From a virus: 53,833 nt of DNA. Each line of letters opens with the position of its first letter. Position 1 is the stretch's first letter. Of this stretch, positions 45,145 to 52,064 are shown in pieces. Made by a program: the position numbers and the translations under genes. The notes under the pieces were generated by a model that saw nothing but the letters and a program-made list of their open reading frames with translations, had not been told where the DNA came from and searched no databases. The DNA lies in IMG/VR virus record IMGVR_UViG_3300029787_000065, positions 1-53,833 of that record. One strand, 5' to 3'.

Positions 45145-45386
45145 TTATCAAACAAAGTAGCTAATATTCCGTTAAGAAAGATAGATAATGCAACGCTGTT
45201 AACTACAATAAGCGCACGATCATTCCATACAATAGACACATATACCCAACCGATTATTCCTATTGTATGCAAGTAAAGATTATAAGGGAATATATTCTGA
45301 GCAGTAAATATCATTCCTGTCATCAAAACAATAGACGATGACCATTTCACATACCATACTTTATTCTTTACTTTCCTATCTTTCAT
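45141..45386 (-). CDS. Small three-helix membrane protein
   Basis: The 81-aa product has three hydrophobic stretches: SSIVLMTGMIFTAQNIF, LHTIGIIGWVYVSIVW and LIVVNSVALSIFLNGILATL. It starts MKDRKVKNKVWYVKW, basic at the N-terminus. Overlaps both neighbours (four bases with primase, one with the exonuclease, TAATG), so it is co-translated with replication genes. From memory it resembles short cyanophage membrane proteins (YLHTIGIIGWVYVSIVWNDR). A membrane anchor for the replication machinery is one possibility. Confidence 0.75.
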   Translation of the reverse strand: MKDRKVKNKVWYVKWSSSIVLMTGMIFTAQNIFPYNLYLHTIGIIGWVYVSIVWNDRALIVVNSVALSIFLNGILATLFDK

Positions 45387-46228
45387 TACAAAACCTCGTC
45401 TACTTTAGGCTCCTTCTCTATATGAGTAAAGTATGTCAATCCACTAGCATAACGAAATACTCTAAGTCCTTGACCCTCGTTAGCCTCTTCCCAACATTCA
45501 TATTTATAATCACAGTACGTGCAGTTCTTGTCAAGTATCCTGTTACCCTGTTTGCCTTCTGCCTTATCCTCGTAACATTTGCTAGGAACAGTGTCCTCTT
45601 TCATTGTTTTTTTTAATTCAATGATACGCTCTTTAGCATCAATCATAGATAGTTCATCAATCTCAACCAACGCCATCTCTGCATTGTTTTTGTTGTATGC
45701 TAGAAAGTAACCTACGTCACCACCCTCTGCTTGAACATATCCACTTATCTGACCTATGTATCCGAAAGGATCATCATGTTCTAAGTCATTAAATTTAAAT
45801 TTTCTAAAACCAAAGTCAGATGCTGATTTAACGTCCACAAGAACACCGTCTATCTTTGCATCAATGTGTCCTTTGACGCCCTCTACTACAACTTCTTTCT
45901 GTCTATCTGTAACTTTATGACCAGCTTCCTGCGCTAAGAATAAAAGAAATGCTTCAACTAAGTTACCAAAAAATAATTTAAGTTTGGTCTGTCCATCTAA
46001 CTTAGAAGGTGTCTTATCTCTGAACTCGTACCATAACTTTCTTGAGTGTTTACCGATAGAAGACATTCTAAGACTACCGTGTCTTACTCTTTCTTCTGGT
46101 GATAAAAAGTTTTCAATGTCCTCACGTAGAGCTTTATAGAACTCTTGTAAGTTTCTTTCACTGAAACCTTGCTTACCATCCTCTAACATACTGTGTATGT
46201 CTGTTATTAATGTATTGATATTAGCCAT
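45386..46228 (-). CDS. PD-(D/E)XK exonuclease, Cas4/RecB-like
   Basis: 280 residues. The nuclease core is GHIDAKIDGVLVDVKSAS (Asp, Asp-x-Lys) after the helix FFGNLVEAFLLFLAQEAGHK. GYIGQISGYVQ supplies the conserved Gln helix, and three Cys sit near the C-terminus (KNCTYCDYKYECW), the layout of Cas4-type nucleases with an iron-sulphur cluster, here possibly incomplete. It is likely the phage recombination exonuclease of the T7 gp6 role. It starts right after the terminator-like hairpin at 46241-46280. Confidence 0.85.
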   Translation of the reverse strand: MANINTLITDIHSMLEDGKQGFSERNLQEFYKALREDIENFLSPEERVRHGSLRMSSIGKHSRKLWYEFRDKTPSKLDGQTKLKLFFGNLVEAFLLFLAQEAGHKVTDRQKEVVVEGVKGHIDAKIDGVLVDVKSASDFGFRKFKFNDLEHDDPFGYIGQISGYVQAEGGDVGYFLAYNKNNAEMALVEIDELSMIDAKERIIELKKTMKEDTVPSKCYEDKAEGKQGNRILDKNCTYCDYKYECWEEANEGQGLRVFRYASGLTYFTHIEKEPKVDEVL

Positions 46229-46240
46229 GATACTCCCAGT

Positions 46241-46280
46241 AAAAATAAAATATTAGTAGCCCCGCCCCTCGCTCTAATAT
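46241..46280 (-). terminator. Attenuator hairpin between SSB and exonuclease (- strand)
   Basis: On the - strand ATATTAGAGC pairs with GCT-A-CTAATAT (46250-46280; 10 bp with one bulged A), loop GAGGGGCGGG, followed by TTTTATTTTT (46241-46250). A second hairpin, GACAAC (46282-46287) with GTTGTC (46296-46301), lies just upstream. Together they likely stop most transcripts after SSB, so SSB is made at a higher level than the nuclease and helicase. Confidence 0.65.
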
Positions 46281-46332
46281 CGACAACCACCTAAAGTTGT
46301 CCCTACCTACCATTAGAAAGCGACTCTACCTA

Positions 46333-46776
46333 CTACTCCAAGTCGTCATCATCCTCCCCTGTATCGAAAGGAATATCGTCATCGTCTTCAGCTTCTAGTT
46401 CATCATCGTTATCATAAGCAACTAAAGATAGTACCATAAGACTGCTAAGTCCTGGGCTTACACCTGACTTACCTTTGAAAGTCCATTCATATGGTTTAAT
46501 AGAAGCTTTAATCTCCGAACCGTTACCAATAGCAGTATCTTCATCCCACTTATTTTTTTTACGGTCCATAACATTAGGCTTATATTTACCTGACTTTGCT
46601 GTAATAAAGTCACCCTTATCAGCTTTATCACCTTCGCCTTTCTTAACGTCGATGCCAACTGCTTTAAGGTTCTTAATGGTCATCTTATCAAGCTGACAAA
46701 TATCAACCTGATACTTTCCACTAAGATTGTTAGGCTCAAATACTGATGCCCACTGCGCTGTTCCTCTCACTATCAT
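46333..46776 (-). CDS. Single-stranded DNA-binding protein (T7 gp2.5-like)
   Basis: 147 residues. The ATG at 46776 is chosen because AAAGGAG lies just upstream and because an in-frame ATG at 46821 falls inside the -10 region of the promoter and cannot be in the transcript. MIVRGTAQWASVFEPNNLSG opens an OB-fold pattern, WTFKGKSGVSPGLSSLMVLS is the typical central strand, and the end is a run of Asp/Glu (ELEAEDDDDIPFDTGEDDDD), the acidic tail that contacts polymerase and helicase. It is set apart in the operon, with its own promoter upstream and an attenuator downstream. Confidence 0.9.
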   Translation of the reverse strand: MIVRGTAQWASVFEPNNLSGKYQVDICQLDKMTIKNLKAVGIDVKKGEGDKADKGDFITAKSGKYKPNVMDRKKNKWDEDTAIGNGSEIKASIKPYEWTFKGKSGVSPGLSSLMVLSLVAYDNDDELEAEDDDDIPFDTGEDDDDLE

Positions 46777-46812
46777 AATAAGCTCCTTTGCGATGAGAGT
46801 TAAGATATGTAC

Positions 46813-46840
46813 ATTATACACACATTTATGTGTTAGTCAA
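46813..46840 (-). promoter_or_regulatory. SSB promoter with a palindromic operator in its spacer (- strand)
   Basis: Reading the - strand: TTGACT (46840-46835), 16 bases, TATAAT (46818-46813). The 16-base spacer contains the perfect inverted repeat ACACAT-AA-ATGTGT (46820-46833 on the + strand). The -35 overlaps the last codons and stop of the upstream nuclease gene. A repressor or activator dimer binding between -35 and -10 would control SSB. Confidence 0.8.
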
Positions 46841-47348
46841 CGACCTTTTTCCAAATATCTACATTATCTGTTGTGTAAAGTTCGTGAAGAACATCATCAA
46901 GTTTAACTAAAGTAATAACATCTTTTCTATTTGGTCTTTGGTATTTTTTATATAACGCTTCTCTACTTGTACTTACGAATACTTCACTAACTTTTTGCTC
47001 ACAGAAATGTTGTAACATCGCACGATCTACTAACACAAAATCTTTCTCGCGTTCAAAAACAATTTTGTCAGCTTTACCATACAACCATCCATTATTACCT
47101 CTTACATTTTTAAATTCTATCCATGTAAGATCATCATTGTACTCACTGTCTCGTCTAGAAAGTTTCTTACGAGATTTTACATCAACTGAAATAACATGCT
47201 CATGTTGTGTTAGGTACAAGTCGATATGCTTGTGTATGTTAGCATCTTTAGTTGCATTTAAAACTTCATAACCTTTTTTATTTGCAACATTAACAAAAGA
47301 AATCTCTGCTTTAAGTCCAGCGTTTAATTCTAATGTGTTTCTGCCCAT
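46833..47348 (-). CDS. PD-(D/E)XK-type nuclease-like protein
   Basis: 171 residues with the motif HIDLYLTQHEHVISVDVKSR (Asp...Asp-Val-Lys), a short PD-(D/E)XK core, then WIEFKNVRGNNGWLYG. It would bind metal and cut DNA. It starts within the 3' end of the polymerase gene (18 bases overlap) and ends where the SSB promoter begins. Function in replication or restriction of host DNA is inferred from motif and position only. Confidence 0.7.
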   Translation of the reverse strand: MGRNTLELNAGLKAEISFVNVANKKGYEVLNATKDANIHKHIDLYLTQHEHVISVDVKSRKKLSRRDSEYNDDLTWIEFKNVRGNNGWLYGKADKIVFEREKDFVLVDRAMLQHFCEQKVSEVFVSTSREALYKKYQRPNRKDVITLVKLDDVLHELYTTDNVDIWKKVVD

Positions 47349-49057
47349 GTCCTGCCTACCTTTGCATCTGCATTTAAGGGTAATCTTACACCAAGAATCT
47401 GACCAGCTTGGCGTATGGTTTCGTCAGCACCTTTAACCATTGCTTGTACATCATCATTGTGTACCTCGTATTGTAACTCATCATGTATGGTATTGACAAG
47501 TCTTGATTTTAAATTATTCCTTTTAATGTATTTGTGCATACAGATAGACCATTGTTTACAAGCTATAGCACCTGCACCTTGTAACAGTGTATTCAACGCT
47601 GCATGTTGGTGTCTTACTAAAATACGTCTGCCATCTAGTCCTTTGATATCTCCTTTCTCAGCAACTCTCTGAACCCTCACTATCAACCTGTTTAAGGCTG
47701 GCATGTTGTTAAGAAAATCCCTTTTTAGTATTGCACCGTCTCGCGCTGTGCCGCCTACTACACTGCCTAGTTTCTCTGCGCCAGCCCCATACAAAAACGC
47801 ATAAATAAATGTTTTGCTTTGCGCTCTAGTTGATAGTCCTGCAGCTTTCTGATTAACAGTGTGCGGATCACCATACAATACCTCTTCTATGTAGTCCTCA
47901 TCACGCATGTAATGTGCTAACATCCTTAGTTCTAGACCCTTCGCGTCCATACCTACAATACTAAAATTGTCAGCATCTTCCACCGTAAAACATTCCCTAC
48001 ATTCTCTGCCATATGGTTTCTCAGACGAAACAACGTTAGCCATGTTTGGTGCAGCGTGTGTCATCCTACCCGTCACAGCCCCCATTGGTATAACCTTACC
48101 ATGCACACGGTTGTCTGACTCACAAGCTTCTAACCAACTTTCTACAGTCTTCCAACGAGATTCTAACATCTTCCACTCTGCTAACTTCTTAGCAGCTAGT
48201 GGTGCATCGTTAGATATTGTTTCTAAATTCTGTTCGCATATTTTAGGTGAACCTTTAGGTGTAAACACAGTGGGACTCCACCCACAATGATCTAGCCTTG
48301 CAATAATTTGTTTAGGACTAGCTAGGTTGAAAGGTTCAAGCTTAAAATATGAGAAGGGACCGCCTACCGTTTTGTCAGCTTCAGGTATGTCACGTAACCC
48401 AACAAGAGACATAGAACCATCTTTTTTTATTCTAGGTGTAACCTCACGAATAAACTTAGGTATAGGCTTGAAGTCTTGTTTTATTTCTTCCTCTATCTTC
48501 TTAGCTTTGTTGTATGTTTCTTGGTATAAACTGTTTGCTTTTTTAACATCTAGATAAAAACCATTCTTACTTTGTTGGTTGATAACATGTGCTATGTTAT
48601 GTTCTAGTTGTATAGACTGTTCTGAAAACTCTTTGCCTTCTTGCAGTAAATGTAGATATATTTTTTCTGTAACTGCAACATCACGTTTGCAATAATCTAT
48701 CATCTTATCAGTTAGCCTATCAAACTCATGGAACTCCATTTTGTTGTATGCTAAACGTTTACCCCAAGCATTTAATGAATGACCATCGTCTCTATTAGGA
48801 TTAAATAGTCTAGACATAACAAGAGTATCTCTAACTTGTTTTATTTTAATATTAGTATTCCATAATTTATTTAAAACAGGAATATCGAACTCAATGCCAT
48901 TATGTGTTATTATAATATCATCATTATTAAACACAGGCATATTGTCTTTTGTTGTAATAACTTTAACATTGTTTGTTTTTAATTCTTGTATTACAACACA
49001 CCATATTTGAGATGCTGTAAGACTGTCTGTTTCTATATCTAAAACAAATATACTCAT
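47330..49057 (-). CDS. DNA polymerase, family A with 3'-5' exonuclease
   Basis: 575 residues from ATG 49057; a frame to 49105 adds 16 residues without a site and begins with MNKKSYQLY, which is not polymerase-like. The exonuclease has FVLDIET (D7, E9), FDIP (D58) and CKRDVAVT (D126). Polymerase motif A is VGMDAKGLELRML (D371), motif B RAQSKTFIYAFLYG (R411, K415, Y419) and motif C NTIHDELQ (H525-D526-E527). The E. coli F762-equivalent is Tyr419, as in T7 polymerase. It replicates the phage genome with the gp4-like helicase. No thioredoxin-loop insert can be judged. Confidence 0.96.
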   Translation of the reverse strand: MSIFVLDIETDSLTASQIWCVVIQELKTNNVKVITTKDNMPVFNNDDIIITHNGIEFDIPVLNKLWNTNIKIKQVRDTLVMSRLFNPNRDDGHSLNAWGKRLAYNKMEFHEFDRLTDKMIDYCKRDVAVTEKIYLHLLQEGKEFSEQSIQLEHNIAHVINQQSKNGFYLDVKKANSLYQETYNKAKKIEEEIKQDFKPIPKFIREVTPRIKKDGSMSLVGLRDIPEADKTVGGPFSYFKLEPFNLASPKQIIARLDHCGWSPTVFTPKGSPKICEQNLETISNDAPLAAKKLAEWKMLESRWKTVESWLEACESDNRVHGKVIPMGAVTGRMTHAAPNMANVVSSEKPYGRECRECFTVEDADNFSIVGMDAKGLELRMLAHYMRDEDYIEEVLYGDPHTVNQKAAGLSTRAQSKTFIYAFLYGAGAEKLGSVVGGTARDGAILKRDFLNNMPALNRLIVRVQRVAEKGDIKGLDGRRILVRHQHAALNTLLQGAGAIACKQWSICMHKYIKRNNLKSRLVNTIHDELQYEVHNDDVQAMVKGADETIRQAGQILGVRLPLNADAKVGRTWAETH

Positions 49058-49112
49058 ACTACATAGACCTTGGGTGAGGTATAACTGGTAAGATTTTTTA
49101 TTCAATTAGTGC

Positions 49113-49146
49113 TTGACAGTAGTTTAAAGAGAGATTAAGGTATCCT
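49113..49146 (+). promoter_or_regulatory. + strand early promoter candidate
   Basis: TTGACA at 49113-49118 with the flank AGTGCTTGACAG, shared with the promoter at 50511. The best -10 candidates are TAAGGT (49136-49141; 17-base spacer, 3 of 6) and TATCCT (49141-49146; 22-base spacer). It would start the SH3-lipoprotein gene's transcript. Confidence 0.5.
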
Positions 49147-49160
49147 TGAATGAATGTCAA
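49132..49160 (-). promoter_or_regulatory. - strand promoter candidate for the polymerase operon
   Basis: Reading the - strand: TTGACA (49160-49155), 17 bases, TAATCT (49137-49132). The -35 is perfect, the -10 matches 3 of 6. It overlaps the + strand promoter, giving a divergent control point. The leader to the polymerase ATG is about 70 bases. Confidence 0.4.
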
Positions 49161-49187
49161 CAACTTTTTTTAGGAAAGGAAAAAGTC

Positions 49188-49751
49188 ATGTTTATTCAAA
49201 GGTTTAGAGAGCTTGTAGGTGGTCAATTCTTCACCGTTAAATTCGTCAAAAAGGACGGAACAGATCGAATCATGACCTGCCGCCTTGGTGTTAAAAAATA
49301 CTCCAATGGAAGACCGCAAACCGCAGACCCAGACAAGTACATTGTTGGATGGGAACCTGCTACAAAACAATATCGTAATATCAACATTGATACATTGCAG
49401 TGGGTAAAATGCAAAGGTATTTCCGTTAACCTTATGAAAGAACCAGAGATGCACTTAGTTAAACGTAATGGACTATGGAGTTCATTAGGTTTATTCTTAA
49501 TGGTTGTAACTCTAGCTGCTTGTTCTCCTGGGCAGATAGTTGCTAACAATGGTGCAGTGAGTAGTGACATTGGAGCTACAAGCTATGCTTGGGTAGGATG
49601 TCACAGAGTAGTGGAGAACCCGAGTCCTACGGGTGAGTATGCTGTTAGCATATATGCTGGTGATCTACCAGTAGGAGCTAAATTTTATCTTAAACAAGTT
49701 AGTAAGGATGGAACGGTTGGCCCCGTTACCACTGGTGAACCCTGTGAGTAA
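49188..49751 (+). CDS. SH3/Sm-like domain (WYL_2-type) joined to a lipobox segment
   Basis: ATG at 49188 with AGGAAAGGA; a start at 49146 is in frame but has no site. Residues 1-80 match a small beta-barrel phage domain: RFRELVGGQFFTVKFVKKDG, DPDKYIVGWEPATKQYRNIN. After it comes VNLMKEPEMHLVKRNG, then a hydrophobic helix and lipobox SSLGLFLMVVTLAAC (98-112), then 75 polar residues. A cytosolic barrel before an export signal is odd. A second initiation at the Met of NLMKEP (residue 83) or MHLVK (88) would give a normal lipoprotein, so the gene may make two products or be a recent fusion. Confidence 0.75.
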   Translation: MFIQRFRELVGGQFFTVKFVKKDGTDRIMTCRLGVKKYSNGRPQTADPDKYIVGWEPATKQYRNINIDTLQWVKCKGISVNLMKEPEMHLVKRNGLWSSLGLFLMVVTLAACSPGQIVANNGAVSSDIGATSYAWVGCHRVVENPSPTGEYAVSIYAGDLPVGAKFYLKQVSKDGTVGPVTTGEPCE

Positions 49752-49980
49752 TGTTGTTGATACTGAGATTCTACGTAGTAAAATAACTTCGTTAGAACAT
49801 AAGATTAAATCTTTAGAGTGTTTTATACTAGATACGTATATCGCTGATTTTAATCAAACAACTGTTAGTGATGTGTTAAAATATGAAAGCATAGAAGATA
49901 TTATAGAACACGTTGTTACAAGCAAAATAGAAATACATGTAAGTAATCAAGCAATAAGTTTGGTTAAGAAATATGACTGA
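49744..49980 (+). CDS. Small coiled-coil hypothetical protein (78 aa)
   Basis: GTG at 49744 is chosen because it overlaps the previous stop by eight bases; an ATG at 49708 would extend far into that gene. The product has VDTEILRSKITSLEHKIKSL, a leucine-heptad coil, then acidic helices (YESIEDIIEHVVTSK). No family recognised. Overlaps the next gene by eight bases, so co-translated in an early cassette. Confidence 0.6.
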   Translation: MSNVVDTEILRSKITSLEHKIKSLECFILDTYIADFNQTTVSDVLKYESIEDIIEHVVTSKIEIHVSNQAISLVKKYD

Positions 49981-50233
49981 TGCTGATAGAAAAAATTTAC
50001 TAAAGATAAGTTATCGTGTTGTAGATGAAGTTCTAGACGATTTGTTAAATGATGAGGAAGGTGAAACAACTGTTTTGTTATTGAGTGGTGCTTTACACGC
50101 TGTATTTGAAAAAATAGAAACTACATACGGTAGTGGATTACATTCTACTGAGTTTATTGTTGCAACTTTACAAAATTGTTTAGAGAATCAGATTAGATTG
50201 TTAGAACCTAACGATGATGATGTAATACATTAG
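49973..50233 (+). CDS. Hypothetical early protein (86 aa)
   Basis: ATG at 49973 overlaps the previous gene. All-helical acidic product (RKNLLKISYRVVDEVLDDLL, EEGETTVLLLSGALHAVFEK) without motif. Possibly a small host-takeover protein. No family recognised. Confidence 0.7.
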   Translation: MTDADRKNLLKISYRVVDEVLDDLLNDEEGETTVLLLSGALHAVFEKIETTYGSGLHSTEFIVATLQNCLENQIRLLEPNDDDVIH

Positions 50234-50248
50234 CCATAAGGATATGCT

Positions 50249-50485
50249 ATGAAAATTGTCAGCCTCATAAAGAATTTTGTCAGCCGCATAAAACAAATTG
50301 TCAGCCCTAAAAAACAAATTGTCAGCCCTGAAAAGAAAATTGTCAGCCAGTCTGACTATGATGAGTTGCGTGTCTTGCGTGATAACGTTTACGGTCTTCA
50401 GCGTGACTTGCAAGAAGCTTACAGAAGAATTAAAAAATTAAACGATAACCTACAACGTATTGCAACAAAAGAAGGTAAGAAGTAG
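50249..50485 (+). CDS. 78-aa protein built on a 21-bp repeat
   Basis: ATG at 50249 with AAGGA upstream. The first 34 residues repeat a 7-residue unit: KIVSLIK, NFVSRIK, QIVSPKK, QIVSPEK, KIVSQSD. The DNA repeat is AATTGTCAGCC at an exact 21-bp period. The rest is a coiled coil (YDELRVLRDNVYGLQRDLQE then AYRRIKKLNDNLQ). The N-terminal repeat is basic and amphipathic. It may be a real protein in which the DNA repeat also serves as a protein-binding array, or a site array that happens to be open. Confidence 0.6.
   Translation: MKIVSLIKNFVSRIKQIVSPKKQIVSPEKKIVSQSDYDELRVLRDNVYGLQRDLQEAYRRIKKLNDNLQRIATKEGKK
50254..50348. repeat. Five-copy AATTGTCAGCC array with 21-bp period
   Basis: Copies at 50254-50264, 50275-50285 (TTTTGTCAGCC), 50296-50306, 50317-50327 and 50338-50348. 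Starts are exactly 21 bp apart, two helical turns, so bound proteins would face one side of the DNA. The same word recurs at 52501-52554. The array is inside a gene, so it is both coding and possibly a binding site (iteron- or operator-like). Confidence 0.85.
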
Positions 50486-50510
50486 TAATGTAATGTTGCA
50501 ATAAAAGTGC

Positions 50511-50538
50511 TTGACAGGGTATTTATAGTGTGCATAAT
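50511..50538 (+). promoter_or_regulatory. Strong early promoter upstream of the CDKHVV gene
   Basis: TTGACA (50511-50516), 16 bases, CATAAT (50533-50538), 11 of 12 consensus bases. Flank AGTGCTTGACAG is shared with 49113. It lies in the 108-base gap after 50485 and leads to the gene at 50594. Confidence 0.8.
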
Positions 50539-50593
50539 CGAATTGCTTAGTTGATCTATTCTTATAATGTAACAATGCAAAGGAAACAATGTT

Positions 50594-51310
50594 ATGAATA
50601 TCTTCTTTCTTTCAACTAACCCAGAGCTTGCAGTATTAGATCACTGTGATAAGCATGTGGTCAAGATGGTTCTTGAAACAACACAAATGATGTGTACCGC
50701 TCACCGATTATTAGATGGTGATGTTGCAGCAGATGCAATGGGACTTTACAAGACAGCTTATGCCAACCACCCTATGACAAAATGGGTTCGTGAAAATCAA
50801 TTCAATTATGCTTGGACGTACCGCCTGTTAAAAGAACTCTGCAGCGAGTACACCTACCGTTACGACAGAGTACACGCCACTCAATCTAAAGGTATCTTAG
50901 ATGCTTTGCAAAAAGTGCCTGAGAATATTTGTCTTGGTACAGAGACAGGACGAACTGTGCCGCCTATGTGTATGCCTGATAAATATAAGAACAGGTTTAC
51001 AGGTAAAACTACGTTTACAGATGTAGTTGATGCCTACCGCAGATACTACATAACCATCCATCATTACCTCTTACTTGGAGAGAAAAAAGATTTTGCACGT
51101 TGGACTAACAGACCACAACCTAAGTGGTGGCCTGTATCTGCTAAGACATATGATTGCAGTCTTTGCAAAGAAACGTTTAAAGGTTACGGTAACAATCCTT
51201 GGCCTCTTGCAGAAGGTCGCTGCTGCGATGATTGCAATGTTGATGTGTTAGTTGCTAGGGTTGCAGGGTTACAGGAGAGACAAAATGCTAGAACAAGCAA
51301 AGATACTTAG
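50594..51310 (+). CDS. Conserved phage protein with C-terminal zinc ribbon
   Basis: 238 residues starting MNIFFLSTNPELAVLDHCDK then HVVKMVLETTQMMCTAHRLL, a signature I recall from hypothetical proteins of many marine phages. HPMTKWVRENQFNYAWTYRL and FARWTNRPQPKWWPV follow. The C-terminus is a zinc ribbon: CSLCKETFKGYGNNPWPLAE then GRCCDDCNVDVLVARV, an element that also appears alone in small phage proteins (from memory). No catalytic residues are known to me. AAAGGAAAC precedes the ATG. Probably early, host- or DNA-directed. Confidence 0.8.
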   Translation: MNIFFLSTNPELAVLDHCDKHVVKMVLETTQMMCTAHRLLDGDVAADAMGLYKTAYANHPMTKWVRENQFNYAWTYRLLKELCSEYTYRYDRVHATQSKGILDALQKVPENICLGTETGRTVPPMCMPDKYKNRFTGKTTFTDVVDAYRRYYITIHHYLLLGEKKDFARWTNRPQPKWWPVSAKTYDCSLCKETFKGYGNNPWPLAEGRCCDDCNVDVLVARVAGLQERQNARTSKDT

Positions 51311-51557
51311 ACAAGCCACTAGAAGAAAACGTCTTTGGAACGAACACGTTAGTGCAATGAAAGAAGTTAGTATAAAGCCGCTATCTTGGGAAGACTTCAA
51401 ACGTGTTTACAGAAATGAGACAACGGACATGAGGTTGTTACAAAAAGCTGTACAACTTGTAGCTAAGAAGTCATACGATCAGTCTGTTGATTCATTACGT
51501 GTTAAGGATGAGTTGCAACAATTTAAACTACCTAGGAAAGGAAAGTACAGTGCTTGA
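51285..51557 (+). CDS. Basic helical hypothetical protein (90 aa)
   Basis: ATG at 51285 is chosen because AGGAG lies eight bases upstream; an in-frame ATG at 51252 lies inside the previous gene. Product: MLEQAKILRQATRRKRLWNE, then SWEDFKRVYRNETTDMRLLQ. Basic and helical, possibly DNA-binding. No family recognised. Confidence 0.7.
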   Translation: MLEQAKILRQATRRKRLWNEHVSAMKEVSIKPLSWEDFKRVYRNETTDMRLLQKAVQLVAKKSYDQSVDSLRVKDELQQFKLPRKGKYSA

Positions 51558-51834
51558 AGATAAGATTACAGAAGAACAGACACACATTGACATACAACAA
51601 CGTAAGTACGACCAGCAGTTTATTGTGTGGGAACGCATGTATTGCTGGAAAGCTGGCGATAATACCTATGTTCCAGAAACTGAAGACGATAGGATACCGC
51701 CTTATGCCCTACACAAACGGTGGGTTCCTGTAACAGTGTGTCGTAAGAAGTCGGAAGCAGTAGACTATTGCCGTGATAGGTTTGGTAGGAATTGCTTTAA
51801 AGATAACGACAAGGTAAAGGTCGCCTTCACATGA
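51550..51834 (+). CDS. Hypothetical early protein with GTG start (94 aa)
   Basis: GTG at 51550 is preferred: AAAGGAAA is upstream and it overlaps the previous stop by eight bases. A longer frame from 51487 has an unlikely N-terminus. Product has VLEDKITEEQTHIDIQQRKY, WERMYCWKAGDNTYV and KKSEAVDYCRDRFGRNCF. It looks like a small soluble alpha/beta domain. Function unknown. Confidence 0.65.
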   Translation: MLEDKITEEQTHIDIQQRKYDQQFIVWERMYCWKAGDNTYVPETEDDRIPPYALHKRWVPVTVCRKKSEAVDYCRDRFGRNCFKDNDKVKVAFT

Positions 51835-52052
51835 AGTGGACTATTGAATTGAAATGTGGTAACTGTGAGGATGGCCTAGTAGCTTATCTCATTGCAGACG
51901 GACCTGATGACAATGTAACAGAAGGTTTCGAGTGCTTAGATTGTAATGGTAAAGGCTACACCGAACACACAGTACTATATGAGAGTGCAGATGATCTACA
52001 TGCTGACTACAACAAAGATGACATCATTAGCTACTGTTTACACGTTCTTTAA
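51831..52052 (+). CDS. Small zinc-finger protein (DnaJ-type CxxC pairs)
   Basis: 73 residues: KCGNCEDGLVAYLIADGP and FECLDCNGKGYTEHTVLY, two CxxC pairs (C9/C12, C35/C38), the second followed by GKG as in DnaJ zinc fingers. ATG overlaps the previous stop by four bases (ATGA). Likely a small zinc protein binding nucleic acid or protein; it resembles DnaJ-like modules in marine phages, from memory. Confidence 0.75.
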   Translation: MKWTIELKCGNCEDGLVAYLIADGPDDNVTEGFECLDCNGKGYTEHTVLYESADDLHADYNKDDIISYCLHVL

Positions 52053-52064
52053 AAGGAAAGAATA

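Noticed and set aside
46777-46821. Extended SSB start at 46821
   Set aside because: It lies inside the -10 region of the SSB promoter and has no site; AAAGGAG points to 46776.
47960-47975. AATTGTCAGC inside the polymerase gene as another array member
   Set aside because: It is a single isolated near-match explained by codons for Ala-Asp-Asn on the - strand, without neighbouring copies.
50254-50348. CRISPR array
   Set aside because: Repeats are 11 bp with 10-bp gaps at an exact coding-compatible 21-bp period; no spacers of usual length, leader or cas genes.
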